Of a stretch of DNA of 64,000 nucleotides, positions 1 to 8,403 are shown piece after piece; the stretch's first letter is position 1; each line of letters opens with the position of its first letter. Location of the stretch: contig NZ_AAVU01000036.1 in assembly GCF_000169095.1 (NCBI RefSeq), positions 1 through 64,000 of the forward strand. Reading direction: 5' to 3'. This DNA is from Lyngbya sp. PCC 8106. Lineage in GTDB: Bacteria > Cyanobacteriota > Cyanobacteriia > Cyanobacteriales > Microcoleaceae. The notes under the pieces were generated by a model, which saw nothing but the letters and a program-made list of their open reading frames with translations, was not told where the DNA came from and did not search any database. The translations under genes and the position numbers were made by a program.

Positions 1-221
1 ACCCTAGCGGTAAGCTATGATCATGATTTATTGTGTTGTTTAGTTAAAGATAGGTTCACTGAACTTCATCATTATTTCACGATTCCTACTCGGTACTACG
101 CTCCTACTCCCAAAAATACTCTGCATCTACTTCTGACACTCACGAACCGAGTATCGTTGCACGCAAATGTCATACTTGAAGTAAAGACTCTTGTTGACTG
201 ACCACTACACCAATAAACCCT

Positions 222-1163
222 ATGCTACGCACCTTCTTTGGAAAAACTTTACTCGTAGGGATAGCAACTCTTTTACTGAGTTGTAATACGCAGACAACGG
301 CTGAAAACCCAGAATCAACTGAACCTCCCGTCAACTCGGAGTTAACAGGAACCATCATCGTTGGAGATGTCACCAGTCAACCGGCCAAAAAAATTAAGCG
401 TTTTCAACCCTTAGCTGACTATTTAGCGGCGAATCTGGGAGAATTCGGCATCGGTATTGGCGAAGTCAAAGTTGCCCCGGATGTAGAAGCAATGGCAAGC
501 TTGCTCAAGTCAGGTCAGGTTGATATCTACTTCGACAGTCCCTATCCATCGATGCTAGTGAGCGAACTCTCAAATGCCCAACCCATTCTTCGACGGTGGA
601 AAGGAGGCGATGCGGCTTATTATACGATCATCTTCGCGATGACAGACAGTGGATTTACCAGTTTACAGGATTTAACCGGTCACAAGATCGCGTTTGATGA
701 CCCCACCTCCACTTCGGGCTATGTGTTACCGATGGTTCACATGATGGAAGCGGGTTTAAATATGGTCAAGAAAGAATCTTCTGATGAAAGCGTAGAATCT
801 GATCAGGTGGGTTATGTCTTTAGTCAAGACGACCAAAACAATATTCAATGGGTAATTAGTAGTCGAGTTGATGCGGCAGCTATCGATCATCGCAGTTTTT
901 TAAACATTCCCGCTGAAAGTCGCGAAGCCATGACCGTATTGGCGGAAACTGAAGAAGTTGCTCGTCACGTCGTTTTAGTCAGAGGTGGACTTGATCCGAA
1001 ATTGGTTGAACAAATTAAACAAATTCTACTCAATATGGATCAGTCTCCTGAAGGACGGGAGGTGATGGAGAAATTTGAAGAAACAACTAAATTTGATAAT
1101 TTCCCCACCGAGGGAGATATCGACAGAATGCGAGAATTGTATGAGAAGGTCAAAAACAAGTGA
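222..1163 (+). CDS. PhnD-like phosphate/phosphonate-type substrate-binding lipoprotein
   Basis: This 313-residue protein has a lipoprotein signal peptide: a basic start, a hydrophobic stretch and a lipobox ending LLLSC, with Cys21 as the expected lipidated residue. The mature part resembles the PhnD/TauA-like periplasmic binding family: an opening beta strand (GTIIVGDVTSQPAKK), the pattern 'FQPLADYLAANLG', then a 'DIYFDSPYPSMLV' segment and the 'GHKIAFDDPTSTSGYVLP' segment typical of phosphonate-type binding proteins. No permease or ATPase gene is nearby. The stop codon overlaps the GTG start of the downstream sensor kinase, so the protein probably presents a ligand to that kinase rather than feeding a transporter; that is inference. 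The ligand cannot be told from sequence. No clear ribosome binding site precedes the ATG. Confidence 0.85.
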   Translation: MLRTFFGKTLLVGIATLLLSCNTQTTAENPESTEPPVNSELTGTIIVGDVTSQPAKKIKRFQPLADYLAANLGEFGIGIGEVKVAPDVEAMASLLKSGQVDIYFDSPYPSMLVSELSNAQPILRRWKGGDAAYYTIIFAMTDSGFTSLQDLTGHKIAFDDPTSTSGYVLPMVHMMEAGLNMVKKESSDESVESDQVGYVFSQDDQNNIQWVISSRVDAAAIDHRSFLNIPAESREAMTVLAETEEVARHVVLVRGGLDPKLVEQIKQILLNMDQSPEGREVMEKFEETTKFDNFPTEGDIDRMRELYEKVKNK

Positions 1164-3151
1164 GTTGGATGCGCCTTTTTGGGATCAGACGGGTGTCGCT
1201 AGCAACCAAGTTAACATTGGCGATGACAAGCTTGGTCATTGTTGCTGTGGTCAGCGTTACTTGGCTATCCCTACGTCGTGAACAACAAACCTTTCGCAAA
1301 GAACTTGAACAACAAGCCAGAATTCTTTTAGATGCGTTGGCAGTGACAACAGCGGACTCTCTGTATACGCTCAATGCTGACTTCATGGAAGAAATTATGG
1401 AGCAACTCGGAGCCGATCAAGTTCTCTCCGCCGGACGTATTTATGAAAGGCAAGGTCGAATTGTTGCTGATGCTTACAGTGATAGTGTCTTGGTGCATCG
1501 AGTTAAAGCTGATCCCTTTGGTCAAACCTTGGTTCAAAGTGATAAAACGATATTTCTCTGGGAAGAAGATCAGTTACTCGCCGGAAAAGCGGTTAAAGTC
1601 GGGCGTCAACGCTTAGGAGCGGTTAGTGTTGGTTTATCGACAGATCCTTTAGAAGCAAAAATGGCAGCCGTTCGTAACCAAGGGTTGATCGTTGCTCTAA
1701 CGGCGGCAACAGCCGGAACTGCTCTGGCTTTGATTTTGAGTCGTTCGATCACTGAACCGCTTAAGCAAATGACTTCTGCAACCCAACGTTTAGCTAAGGG
1801 GGATTTGACTCAAAAAATTACGATTCAAACTCAAGATGAATTGGAGTTATTAGCTGATTCTTTTAATCGGATGACTGATCAGTTGCGAGAACTGATTGAA
1901 AGTAAGGAAAAATTGATTCAAAGTTTGGAACATCGAGCCGAAGCTCTCCGTCAAAGTGAAGCTAAAAATCGCGCCTTACTGAATGCGATTCCAGATTTAA
2001 TGTTTCGCTTCAGTCGAGAAGGTATTTTTCTAGATTTTAAAGTGCCTCGAAATGAAGATTTGCTTAAGTCTTTGAGTAAGTATCTCAATAAAACAGTCTA
2101 TGATCTGTTCCCGGAACACGTCGCTAAACAGTATATGGAATACGTTCTAGAGAGTCTGAGAACGAATGAGATACAAATTTTTGAATATGAATGGTTTATC
2201 AAGGGAAAGCGACACCATTTTGAAGCTCGAATTGTTGTGAGTGGTCGAGATGAAGTTCTGGCTATTGTTCGAGATATTACAGATAATAAGTTAGCTCAAA
2301 TTGAGTTACAACAAGCTAAAGAAGCGGCTGAAGCGGCCAACCAAGCAAAAAGTGAATTTTTAGCCAGTATGAGCCATGAGTTACGGACTCCTTTAAATGC
2401 AATTATTGGATATAGTGATTTACTCCGAGAAGATGCTGAAGATTATGGTTATACGGATTTTGTTCCCGACTTAGAACAGATTAAATCTTCGGGTTTACAT
2501 TTGCTTTCTCTGATTCAAGATATTTTAGATATTTCTAAATTAGAATCGGGGGAGATGAATCTTTATTTGGAACATTTTGATATTGCAACGTTGATCAATG
2601 AAGTTCAAGCGATTATTCAACCCTTAGTTAATCAAAACCAGAATCAATTTAAGATAGATTGTGTTCAGCCTATTGGTTCTATGTATGCTGATCGTACTAA
2701 AGTTAAGCAAGCTTTGTTGAATTTATTGAGTAATGCGGCAAAGTTTACCAAAGAAGGGACGGTGACTTTAAAAGTAACTCGTACCCTGTTTCCCCTTCAA
2801 AATGGTCAAACTCACTCTGACCCAAAATCTATCAATCATTCTCATCATTCTGAAAAAAGATTGTCTGAAGATTGGGTCACTTTTTCGGTAGAAGATACAG
2901 GAATTGGGATGACTCCCGAACAAGTTGAAAAGATATTTGATCCGTTTGTTCAAGCTGATAATTCCACCACGAAGCAATATGGTGGGACAGGTTTAGGATT
3001 ATCCATCAGTCAGCGTTTTTGTGAGATGATGATGGGTAAAATTACCGTTGAAAGTACAATAAAGGTTGGTTCCACTTTTAGCATTAAACTTCCGGCTGTT
3101 GTGCCTGAATTTTTAACTAAAAAAGAAAAAAAGAAGCTGGCTTCTCATTAG
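1160..3151 (+). CDS. Membrane sensor histidine kinase (periplasmic sensor-HAMP-PAS-HisKA-HATPase)
   Basis: A 663-residue kinase. Residues about 17-36 form the first membrane segment, about 40-175 an extracytoplasmic region, and about 176-195 the second segment (GLIVALTAATAGTALALILS). A HAMP linker (SRSITEPLKQM onward), a PAS-like region starting near 'NRALLNAIPDLMFRFS' and a HisKA box 'SHELRTPLNAIIGYSDLL' follow, with His406 as the phospho-acceptor. The ATPase domain has the N box (LLNLLSNAAKFT), G1 (DTGIGM) and G2 (GGTGLGL). There is no receiver domain, so a separate response regulator is expected; none is adjacent. The GTG start at 1160 overlaps the TGA of the binding-protein gene, implying translational coupling and a shared sensory role. 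Confidence 0.88.
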   Translation: MSWMRLFGIRRVSLATKLTLAMTSLVIVAVVSVTWLSLRREQQTFRKELEQQARILLDALAVTTADSLYTLNADFMEEIMEQLGADQVLSAGRIYERQGRIVADAYSDSVLVHRVKADPFGQTLVQSDKTIFLWEEDQLLAGKAVKVGRQRLGAVSVGLSTDPLEAKMAAVRNQGLIVALTAATAGTALALILSRSITEPLKQMTSATQRLAKGDLTQKITIQTQDELELLADSFNRMTDQLRELIESKEKLIQSLEHRAEALRQSEAKNRALLNAIPDLMFRFSREGIFLDFKVPRNEDLLKSLSKYLNKTVYDLFPEHVAKQYMEYVLESLRTNEIQIFEYEWFIKGKRHHFEARIVVSGRDEVLAIVRDITDNKLAQIELQQAKEAAEAANQAKSEFLASMSHELRTPLNAIIGYSDLLREDAEDYGYTDFVPDLEQIKSSGLHLLSLIQDILDISKLESGEMNLYLEHFDIATLINEVQAIIQPLVNQNQNQFKIDCVQPIGSMYADRTKVKQALLNLLSNAAKFTKEGTVTLKVTRTLFPLQNGQTHSDPKSINHSHHSEKRLSEDWVTFSVEDTGIGMTPEQVEKIFDPFVQADNSTTKQYGGTGLGLSISQRFCEMMMGKITVESTIKVGSTFSIKLPAVVPEFLTKKEKKKLASH

Positions 3152-3206
3152 GCAATAGGCAATAGGCAACAGGCAATAGGCAATAGGCAATAGGCAACGG
3201 GCAATT
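3151..3206. repeat. Heptanucleotide tandem repeat (GGCAATA), 8 units
   Basis: Eight consecutive 7-bp units begin at the last base of the kinase stop codon. Five units are exactly GGCAATA and three differ at one or two bases (GGCAACA, GGCAACG, GGCAATT). Short tandem heptamers of this kind (STRR sequences) are known from cyanobacterial intergenic DNA. It fills most of the space between two convergent genes. Confidence 0.9.
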
Positions 3207-3213
3207 CTAAACC

Positions 3214-3570
3214 TCAGACTTCTGACTTCTCAATTCCCCAGGTGTGCATCTGTTCAATTAAAGGCTGAAGACTCTCTCCCTTTGGGGTTAGCGAATATTC
3301 AACTTTCGGGGGAATCTCTGCATAAACTTTTCGATTGACCAGACCATCGGCTTCCATTTCTCGTAGATGTTGTGTTAACATCTTTTGAGTAATTCCAGTT
3401 AGCGATCGCTGAAGTTCATTAAACCGTTTTACCTGGGAAAACAATTCTCGCCAAATCAACAACTTCCACCGTCCATTAATCATTGATAGTGTCGTCTCAG
3501 CCGGACAATGTTCTTTCTTAGACTTTTCTTTGGGAGCTTGCATAGTTACTTTTTGGATACAGACTGACAT
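3214..3570 (-). CDS. HxlR-family (DUF24) redox-type transcriptional regulator
   Basis: A 118-residue winged-helix protein of the HxlR family, with the family hallmarks HCPAETTLSMINGRWKLLI, a helix-turn-helix around 'GITQKMLTQHLREMEADGLV', and the wing 'PPKVEYSLTPKG'. Cys22 sits at the position that senses thiol-reactive compounds in YodB/HypR-like members, so a redox or electrophile signal is plausible. The start at 3570 is chosen because an AGGAAG lies about 7 bases upstream of it. A longer reading up to 3681 would run into the divergent pirin gene and lacks a ribosome site. It faces the pirin gene across 87 bp, a common arrangement in which the regulator controls its neighbour. Confidence 0.88.
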   Translation of the reverse strand: MSVCIQKVTMQAPKEKSKKEHCPAETTLSMINGRWKLLIWRELFSQVKRFNELQRSLTGITQKMLTQHLREMEADGLVNRKVYAEIPPKVEYSLTPKGESLQPLIEQMHTWGIEKSEV

Positions 3571-3605
3571 CAAAGTGCTTCCTTCACAGTTTACCCCAAT
3601 TTGAT

Positions 3606-3620
3606 CTACCCTCAAAGTAG
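3606..3620. promoter_or_regulatory. Possible operator (CTAC-N7-GTAG) between HxlR and pirin genes
   Basis: A short dyad, CTACCCTCAAAGTAG, lies in the 87-bp divergent spacer. HxlR regulators bind short dyads next to their target genes, so this is a candidate site, but a 4-bp arm length is weak evidence. The pirin gene has AGGAG 10 bases before its ATG. Confidence 0.3.
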
Positions 3621-3657
3621 AAAGATTTATCTCAATAAATTTTAGGAGTGTTAAACA

Positions 3658-4389
3658 ATGATTACCCTTCGTAAATCTCAAGAAAGAGGACAGGTAAACT
3701 TTGGATGGTTAAACAGTTTTCATACCTTTTCTTTTGGTCATTATTATAACCCAAAACTGATGGGCTTTCATGCTTTACGAGTCATTAACGAAGATCGAAT
3801 TAGTCCCAGTAAAGGCTTTGGCACCCACGGACATCAAGATATGGAAATTATTACTTATATCTTAGAAGGTTCACTCAAACATCAAGATAGCACCGGAACG
3901 GGTACAATCATACAAAAGGGAGAAGTTCAACGAATGAGTGCTGGAACTGGGATTTTTCACAGTGAGTTCAACGCTTCTCAAACCGAACCCGTTCATTTGC
4001 TACAAATTTGGATACTTCCCAATCAAACCGGACTCAAGCCCAGCTACGAACAAAAAGTCTTTAACTTATTAGAAACTCCAGGTCAATTTCAACTGATTGG
4101 ATCTGCAAACCCTACCAATGGCTCATTAACCATTCATCAAGATGTAAACTTGTATGGTGCTATTTTACCGTCCGGGGGTCGTAATACCTATTCCCTCTCC
4201 CCCCAACGCCATGCTTGGGTGCAAGTAGTTCGAGGTGAACTCCGGGTTGATGATATGGCTTTAAAATCAGGGGATGGAGTCGCGATCAGTGATCAAAGAC
4301 AAATTATCCTTGAAGCAACACAAGAAGCGGAAATATTATTATTCGATCTCGCACTCGTAAAGTCCAAGCCAAAAGATTACCATCTATGA
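3658..4389 (+). CDS. Pirin-family bicupin (YhhW-like)
   Basis: A 243-residue pirin/YhhW-like protein. The N-terminal cupin keeps the four expected metal ligands: His57 and His59 (GTHGHQDMEIITY) and His101 and Glu103 (GIFHSEFNAS). The C-terminal cupin is present but lacks an obvious metal site, as usual in the family. Bacterial members such as YhhW show quercetin 2,3-dioxygenase activity in vitro; the physiological substrate is not known. The protein has no signal peptide and should be cytosolic. AGGAG precedes the ATG. The divergent HxlR regulator suggests induction by oxidative or electrophile stress, which is inference from context. Confidence 0.9.
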   Translation: MITLRKSQERGQVNFGWLNSFHTFSFGHYYNPKLMGFHALRVINEDRISPSKGFGTHGHQDMEIITYILEGSLKHQDSTGTGTIIQKGEVQRMSAGTGIFHSEFNASQTEPVHLLQIWILPNQTGLKPSYEQKVFNLLETPGQFQLIGSANPTNGSLTIHQDVNLYGAILPSGGRNTYSLSPQRHAWVQVVRGELRVDDMALKSGDGVAISDQRQIILEATQEAEILLFDLALVKSKPKDYHL

Positions 4390-4762
4390 GCCAATTAATG
4401 ATATTCTAAGCATTAGCGAATCGAAAACTGCGACCCGCAAATAGTCAGTTAGGGGCGGTTTGGACAAAATGTTGATTGATCAAATAGGTTATAAAGTGAT
4501 CACCGTTCACCCACCAAAACAGATAGAGATAGCCCTATCGTGTTTTGACCCTGAAAAAGACACAACTCAGAAGTCAAAAGTCAAGAATATTTTACAGTTT
4601 GTCTCCTCTGGTTAAGGAATTTGAGAGCAAAAACGGCAATATTGGGATCATCCGTCCGCATCCATTACCCCGATGTGTTTCTGTTTCGCTTTAAAATCCA
4701 AAGATATTGTAAAGTTATCAGCAAGCCCCTATCTGTTTTCTCTCTACTCAAGTTAAATTACT
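4390..4762. other. Intergenic region, no gene seen
   Basis: These 373 bp separate pirin from the GH57 gene. A 12-bp palindrome (GATAG-CC-CTATC) near 4530 could fold but has no clear T-tract. No open frame here looks like a protein. The GH57 promoter must lie in the right half, which is AT-rich, but no convincing -35/-10 pair was found. Confidence 0.6.
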
Positions 4763-6355
4763 ATGGCTATTGGCTATCTCGCTCTGGTTCTTCATGCTCA
4801 TCTGCCTTTTGTCCGACATCCAGAGAGCGATTATGTCTTAGAGGAAGAATGGCTGTTTGAAGCGATCTCAGAAACCTATGTCCCCCTGATCAAAATGTTT
4901 GAAGGGTTAAAACGGGATGGGGTTGAATTTAAAATGACCATGAGTTTGACACCGCCTTTAGTGTCAATGTTACGTGACCCCCTCTTACAAGACCGCTTTG
5001 ACAAGCATCTCAGACAACTTCAACACCTTGTCGAACAAGAAGCAACCCGCAACAAACATCACGGCCATCTTCGCTACCTAGCGGAACACTACATTCAAGA
5101 ATTTATTGAAGTTCGAGAAGTTTGGGAACGCTACCAGGGAGACTTAGTTGCAGCCTTTAAGCAATTTCAAGACACTAATAATCTAGAGATTATCACCTGC
5201 GGGGCAACTCATGGTTATTTACCGTTAATGAAAATGTACCCCCAGGCGGTTTGGGCGCAAATCAAAGTCGCCTGTGAACATTATGAGGAAAATTTTGGTT
5301 GTCCACCGAGGGGAATTTGGCTCCCGGAATGTGCCTATTTTGATGGTTTAGACCGCCAAATTGCCGATGCAGGTTTACGCTATTTTCTCACCGATTGTCA
5401 CGGGGTTCTCTACGCCCGTCCTCGTCCCCGTTTTGGCACCTATACTCCCATTTTTACTGAATCGGGTACTGCTGTTTTTGCACGGGATCATGAATCTTCT
5501 CAACAGGTGTGGTCTTCGGAGGTGGGCTATCCGGGCGCACCGGAATATCGAGAGTTTTATAAAGATTTGGGTTGGGAAGCCGAATATGAATATATTAAGC
5601 CTTATATTATGCCCAACGGCCAACGGAAAAATACGGGCGTTAAATATCACAAAATAACAGGTCGTGGGGTTGGACTCTCTGAAAAAGAATTGTATGATCC
5701 CTACTGGGCGCGACAAAAAACAACCGAACACGCTGAAAACTTTATGCACAACCGTGGGCATCAAGTTGAACATCTCCATAGTATTATGCAGCGTCCTCCG
5801 ATTATTGTCTCGCCCTATGACGCTGAACTGTTTGGACATTGGTGGTATGAAGGCCCCTGGTTCTTGGATTCTTTATTCCGCAAGACCTGGTTTGACCAAA
5901 AAACCTACAGCATGATTCACTTGGCCGATTATCTCAAAAAACATCCCACGAATCAAGTCTGCAAACCTGCTCAGTCAAGTTGGGGTTACAAAGGGTTCCA
6001 TGAATATTGGCTCAACCATACTAATAGTTGGATTTATCCCCACCTTCACAAAGCGGCTGAACGGATGATTACGATGGCTTGTCGAGAACCCACGGATGAA
6101 CTCGAACGTCGCGCCCTCAACCAAGCCGCACGGGAATTGCTCTTAGCTCAATCTTCGGACTGGGCGTTTATTATGAGTACCGGAACAATGGTTCCTTACG
6201 CAGTGCGTCGGACTCAATCTCACCTGATGCGCTTTAATAAGCTTTTTGAGGATGTTCTGCAAGGTAAAATCGACTCCGGTTGGTTGCAAAAAGTCGAAGC
6301 CATCGACAATATTTTTCCCAATATTGATTATCACGCCTATAGACCTCTCCTGTAA
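4763..6355 (+). CDS. GH57 1,4-alpha-glucan branching enzyme
   Basis: A 530-residue glycoside hydrolase family 57 protein with a C-terminal DUF1957 domain, the architecture of GH57 branching enzymes. The family motifs are all visible: HAHLP (residues 11-15), GATHGYLPL (147-155), GIWLPECAY (184-192) with nucleophile Glu189, and SPYDAELFGHWWYEG (350-364) with acid/base Asp353. It cleaves alpha-1,4 glucan and re-attaches the chain as an alpha-1,6 branch. A GH13 branching enzyme is encoded elsewhere in the window (52528-54834), so the cell has two unrelated enzymes for the same bond. The ATG at 4763 gives the family's usual N-terminus, a beta strand leading to HAHLP. Confidence 0.93.
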   Translation: MAIGYLALVLHAHLPFVRHPESDYVLEEEWLFEAISETYVPLIKMFEGLKRDGVEFKMTMSLTPPLVSMLRDPLLQDRFDKHLRQLQHLVEQEATRNKHHGHLRYLAEHYIQEFIEVREVWERYQGDLVAAFKQFQDTNNLEIITCGATHGYLPLMKMYPQAVWAQIKVACEHYEENFGCPPRGIWLPECAYFDGLDRQIADAGLRYFLTDCHGVLYARPRPRFGTYTPIFTESGTAVFARDHESSQQVWSSEVGYPGAPEYREFYKDLGWEAEYEYIKPYIMPNGQRKNTGVKYHKITGRGVGLSEKELYDPYWARQKTTEHAENFMHNRGHQVEHLHSIMQRPPIIVSPYDAELFGHWWYEGPWFLDSLFRKTWFDQKTYSMIHLADYLKKHPTNQVCKPAQSSWGYKGFHEYWLNHTNSWIYPHLHKAAERMITMACREPTDELERRALNQAARELLLAQSSDWAFIMSTGTMVPYAVRRTQSHLMRFNKLFEDVLQGKIDSGWLQKVEAIDNIFPNIDYHAYRPLL

Positions 6356-6358
6356 TTT

Positions 6359-6380
6359 GAAATACTTAAATGTTTGCGAC
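6359..6380. repeat. 22-bp dispersed repeat, copy 1
   Basis: The sequence GAAATACTTAAAT(G)TT(T)GCGAC starts 3 bases after the GH57 stop codon. A second copy matching 20 of 22 bases directly follows the stop codon of the flavoprotein gene at 42806. This looks like a short dispersed 3'-flanking repeat; its function is unknown. Confidence 0.6.
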
Positions 6381-6708
6381 CATCATTGATCGGGTTCGGG
6401 GAAGTTAGGGAGTTGAGGAGATGGGGAGGAGATCTTGATCTCACGACTTCTGACGTTATCTCTCAGTCTGATCAGCCATAGCACTTCGCGAATACATTAT
6501 TGTCATTTCTAAATTCTAAAACCCCTTCACTGTCTACTGTTCCCTCTCTTGGTGCGCGTTCGTGATTGCGAGGAAACCTTGCGCTTAGTCGCACCGCTGT
6601 TCCCTAGCGCTATAGGAGCTTTTTTTTGAGCAATGCACAGGAGAGACGATTGCGTTTGTCTGGATTTAATGTAAAGATTTGTAAAGATTTGTAATTAAAA
6701 CTCATTTT

Positions 6709-6740
6709 GTAAAATACGCTACAGAATTTTCGTGTATGAT
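6709..6740 (+). promoter_or_regulatory. gifA promoter with NtcA-type site GTA-N8-TAC
   Basis: GTA (6709-6711), eight bases, then TAC (6720-6722) matches the NtcA consensus exactly. A -10-like TATGAT follows at 6735-6740, and the expected -35 position falls inside the NtcA site. Activating NtcA sites usually sit near -41, so a site covering the -35 suggests repression. That agrees with the known NtcA repression of gif genes under nitrogen limitation in Synechocystis. Two direct decamers (GTAAAGATTT) lie just upstream at 6671-6690. The rest of the 6356-6804 spacer holds nothing else I can name. Confidence 0.7.
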
Positions 6741-6804
6741 GAAAGAGTGAGTAAAAGAAACAGACTCACTAGACCGCATTAACCCCCTAAGGAGAAACAG
6801 AAAA

Positions 6805-6999
6805 ATGGGTACTGAAGACCAAGCACGGGCGTTGATGATGCGCCACCACCACCTGATCAAAAACCGTCAGCAATCGATGCTGAATCGCACCGCTGATGAA
6901 GTCGGTTTAGAAGCCGGAAATTACTGGAATCATATTCAAGGAAAGCCCCACCCCACTTTCAGCCAAAACTATGATCGCAGCAATGCTTCCATGAGCTAA
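6805..6999 (+). CDS. gifA: Glutamine synthetase inactivating factor IF7-like, copy 1
   Basis: A 64-residue basic, helical protein matching the cyanobacterial IF7 pattern: 'QARALMMRHH', 'IKNRQQSML' and 'IQGKP', ending 'YDRSNASMS'. Arg8, Arg21 and Arg28 stand at the positions described as needed for binding glutamine synthetase in Synechocystis IF7. IF7 binds type I glutamine synthetase and inhibits it when ammonium is plentiful. AGGAGA lies about 10 bases before the ATG. The NtcA-type site at 6709 would silence the gene under nitrogen limitation. A second copy follows 85 bp downstream. The naming comes from recognised motifs, not from a database search. Confidence 0.85.
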   Translation: MGTEDQARALMMRHHHLIKNRQQSMLNRTADEVGLEAGNYWNHIQGKPHPTFSQNYDRSNASMS

Positions 7000-7084
7000 A
7001 AGTGAGCTAGGGTTACTCTGAGAATTCATTACAATTCTTTAAGAAAAAATCAAGATTAATTTACATCTGAGGAGAGAAATCAAA

Positions 7085-7279
7085 ATGGGTACTCAAGATC
7101 AAGCACGTTCTTTAATGATGCGCCATCACATGATGGTTAAAAATCGTCAACAAGCAATGCTCAATCGCGTCGCCGATGAAGTGGGTATTGAAGTCGGTGA
7201 CTATCACAGCACGATTCAAGGTAAGCCGACTGAAAGCTTCCGCAGCAGCTATGATCGTAGTCACGCTTCCATGAGCTAG
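7085..7279 (+). CDS. gifA: Glutamine synthetase inactivating factor IF7-like, copy 2
   Basis: A tandem paralogue of the preceding gene, also 64 residues and also with Arg8, Arg21 and Arg28. It differs mainly in the linker after residue 30 (VGDYHSTIQGKPTESF). GAGGAGAG precedes the ATG. No separate GTA-N8-TAC site is visible in the 85-bp spacer, so it is probably transcribed with copy 1; a strong terminator follows. The two proteins may inhibit glutamine synthetase with different strength or stability, but that is inference. Confidence 0.85.
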   Translation: MGTQDQARSLMMRHHMMVKNRQQAMLNRVADEVGIEVGDYHSTIQGKPTESFRSSYDRSHASMS

Positions 7280-7314
7280 TTTAATGTGTCACTAAAGATG
7301 ATTATTTATGAAAG

Positions 7315-7351
7315 TCCTGCCCCCAACACTTCGCTTTGGGGGTAGGATTTT
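7315..7351 (+). terminator. Rho-independent terminator after gifA tandem
   Basis: A 12-bp stem (TCCTGCCCCCAA with TTGGGGGTAGGA, one G-U pair), a 9-base loop and a T4 tail lie 35 bp after the second gifA stop codon. Confidence 0.85.
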
Positions 7352-7491
7352 CACGATTATATTTTTCAACACGATATTGATCAGATTATAATATAAATTC
7401 TGAGACTTGACCCCACCGTAGAATTGCGTTGTCAGACGTAGGTTGGTGGGTTATCTGGTTTAAAATTAAACAATTGTATGGATTTTTTTGT

Positions 7492-8238
7492 ATGATTAAT
7501 AAATGGAATCAGCAAAAATTTTGGATTTGGGGTCTACTCCTCGTCGGATTAAGTTGGAGTTTGATTCCGGGAGCGATCGCCGCACCCCTGTCTGATATTT
7601 CTGCACAAAGTCTGTTTCGTCAAGCTTATGAAAACCGTTATACTTGGGATGAAAATTTTCCCGGTTACACGGCTGAAGTTTCAGTAAATTATCGCGGAAA
7701 TCTGGATCAAGGACTGATTCGAGTTGAACCTGATCTGAGTATATCAGTGAGTAATCTTGAAGATGAAGAAGTCGCGGAAATTATTCAAAGTCAGTTGCAA
7801 ATGGAAGCGATTCACCGACGATCTGTTTCCTTTGATAAATTACACGGAAAACATCAATTTAAACTCGATGGACAAGAAGAAACAGGCGTGATTAATATTG
7901 AAGAAATTGCAGGCGATCGCCCCGAATCTTATTATCAAGTCAAAGACAAGCAAATTACTCAAGTGAATCGAGTTTTTGGGCAAATTGCCGTTAAAGTTAA
8001 TACGTTAGGCACAACTGATACACCCGAAGGTTATTTAGTGAGTCATTTTCAAACCTTTTTTTATAATGCTGATACCGGAGATCTTTTAGAACGAGAAGAT
8101 GTTCGAGACTTCCATGAAAAAATCGGCAAATACTACTTGTTAACTAATCGCACCATTCGCTATGCTGAGGAGGAAAATCCCGAAGATAAACTGACAGCCG
8201 ATCTTTTGATTCGCTTCAACGACATTCAACCGTTGTAG
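7492..8238 (+). CDS. DUF3386-like secreted protein
   Basis: The ATG at 7492 gives 248 residues, beginning with a signal peptide or anchor (WGLLLVGLSWSLIPGAIAAP, a likely signal peptidase site after AIA). The mature part carries 'LFRQAYENRYTWDENFPGYTAEV', which I associate with the cyanobacterial DUF3386 family, whose function is unknown. It is rich in beta strands and has no Cys or evident catalytic motif. In-frame codons upstream to 7429 lack a start with a ribosome site, so the later ATG is preferred. It stands alone, with a terminator upstream. Confidence 0.7.
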   Translation: MINKWNQQKFWIWGLLLVGLSWSLIPGAIAAPLSDISAQSLFRQAYENRYTWDENFPGYTAEVSVNYRGNLDQGLIRVEPDLSISVSNLEDEEVAEIIQSQLQMEAIHRRSVSFDKLHGKHQFKLDGQEETGVINIEEIAGDRPESYYQVKDKQITQVNRVFGQIAVKVNTLGTTDTPEGYLVSHFQTFFYNADTGDLLEREDVRDFHEKIGKYYLLTNRTIRYAEEENPEDKLTADLLIRFNDIQPL

Positions 8239-8403
8239 CTGAGTCTGTTCACGATCCTATTGATCGGTTTAAAAAAAAGCATGAGGATACCCGATAAAAC
8301 GCAGAATTGCGGTTGAAATGCTGATTTTAAACAAAATATTGAGGGAGCAAAGCCAAGCATTGACTGAGCTTTGCCTACCCCTTAATTCTAGACCAAAAAT
8401 CGA

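Noticed and set aside
4621..4860. A 79-codon frame overlapping the start of the GH57 gene
   Set aside because: Begins at a TTG without ribosome site and reads through GH57 codons in another frame.
6540..6640. A small RNA or tRNA-like structure in the GC-richer part of the gifA upstream spacer
   Set aside because: No cloverleaf or recognised RNA motif could be folded by eye; left unannotated.
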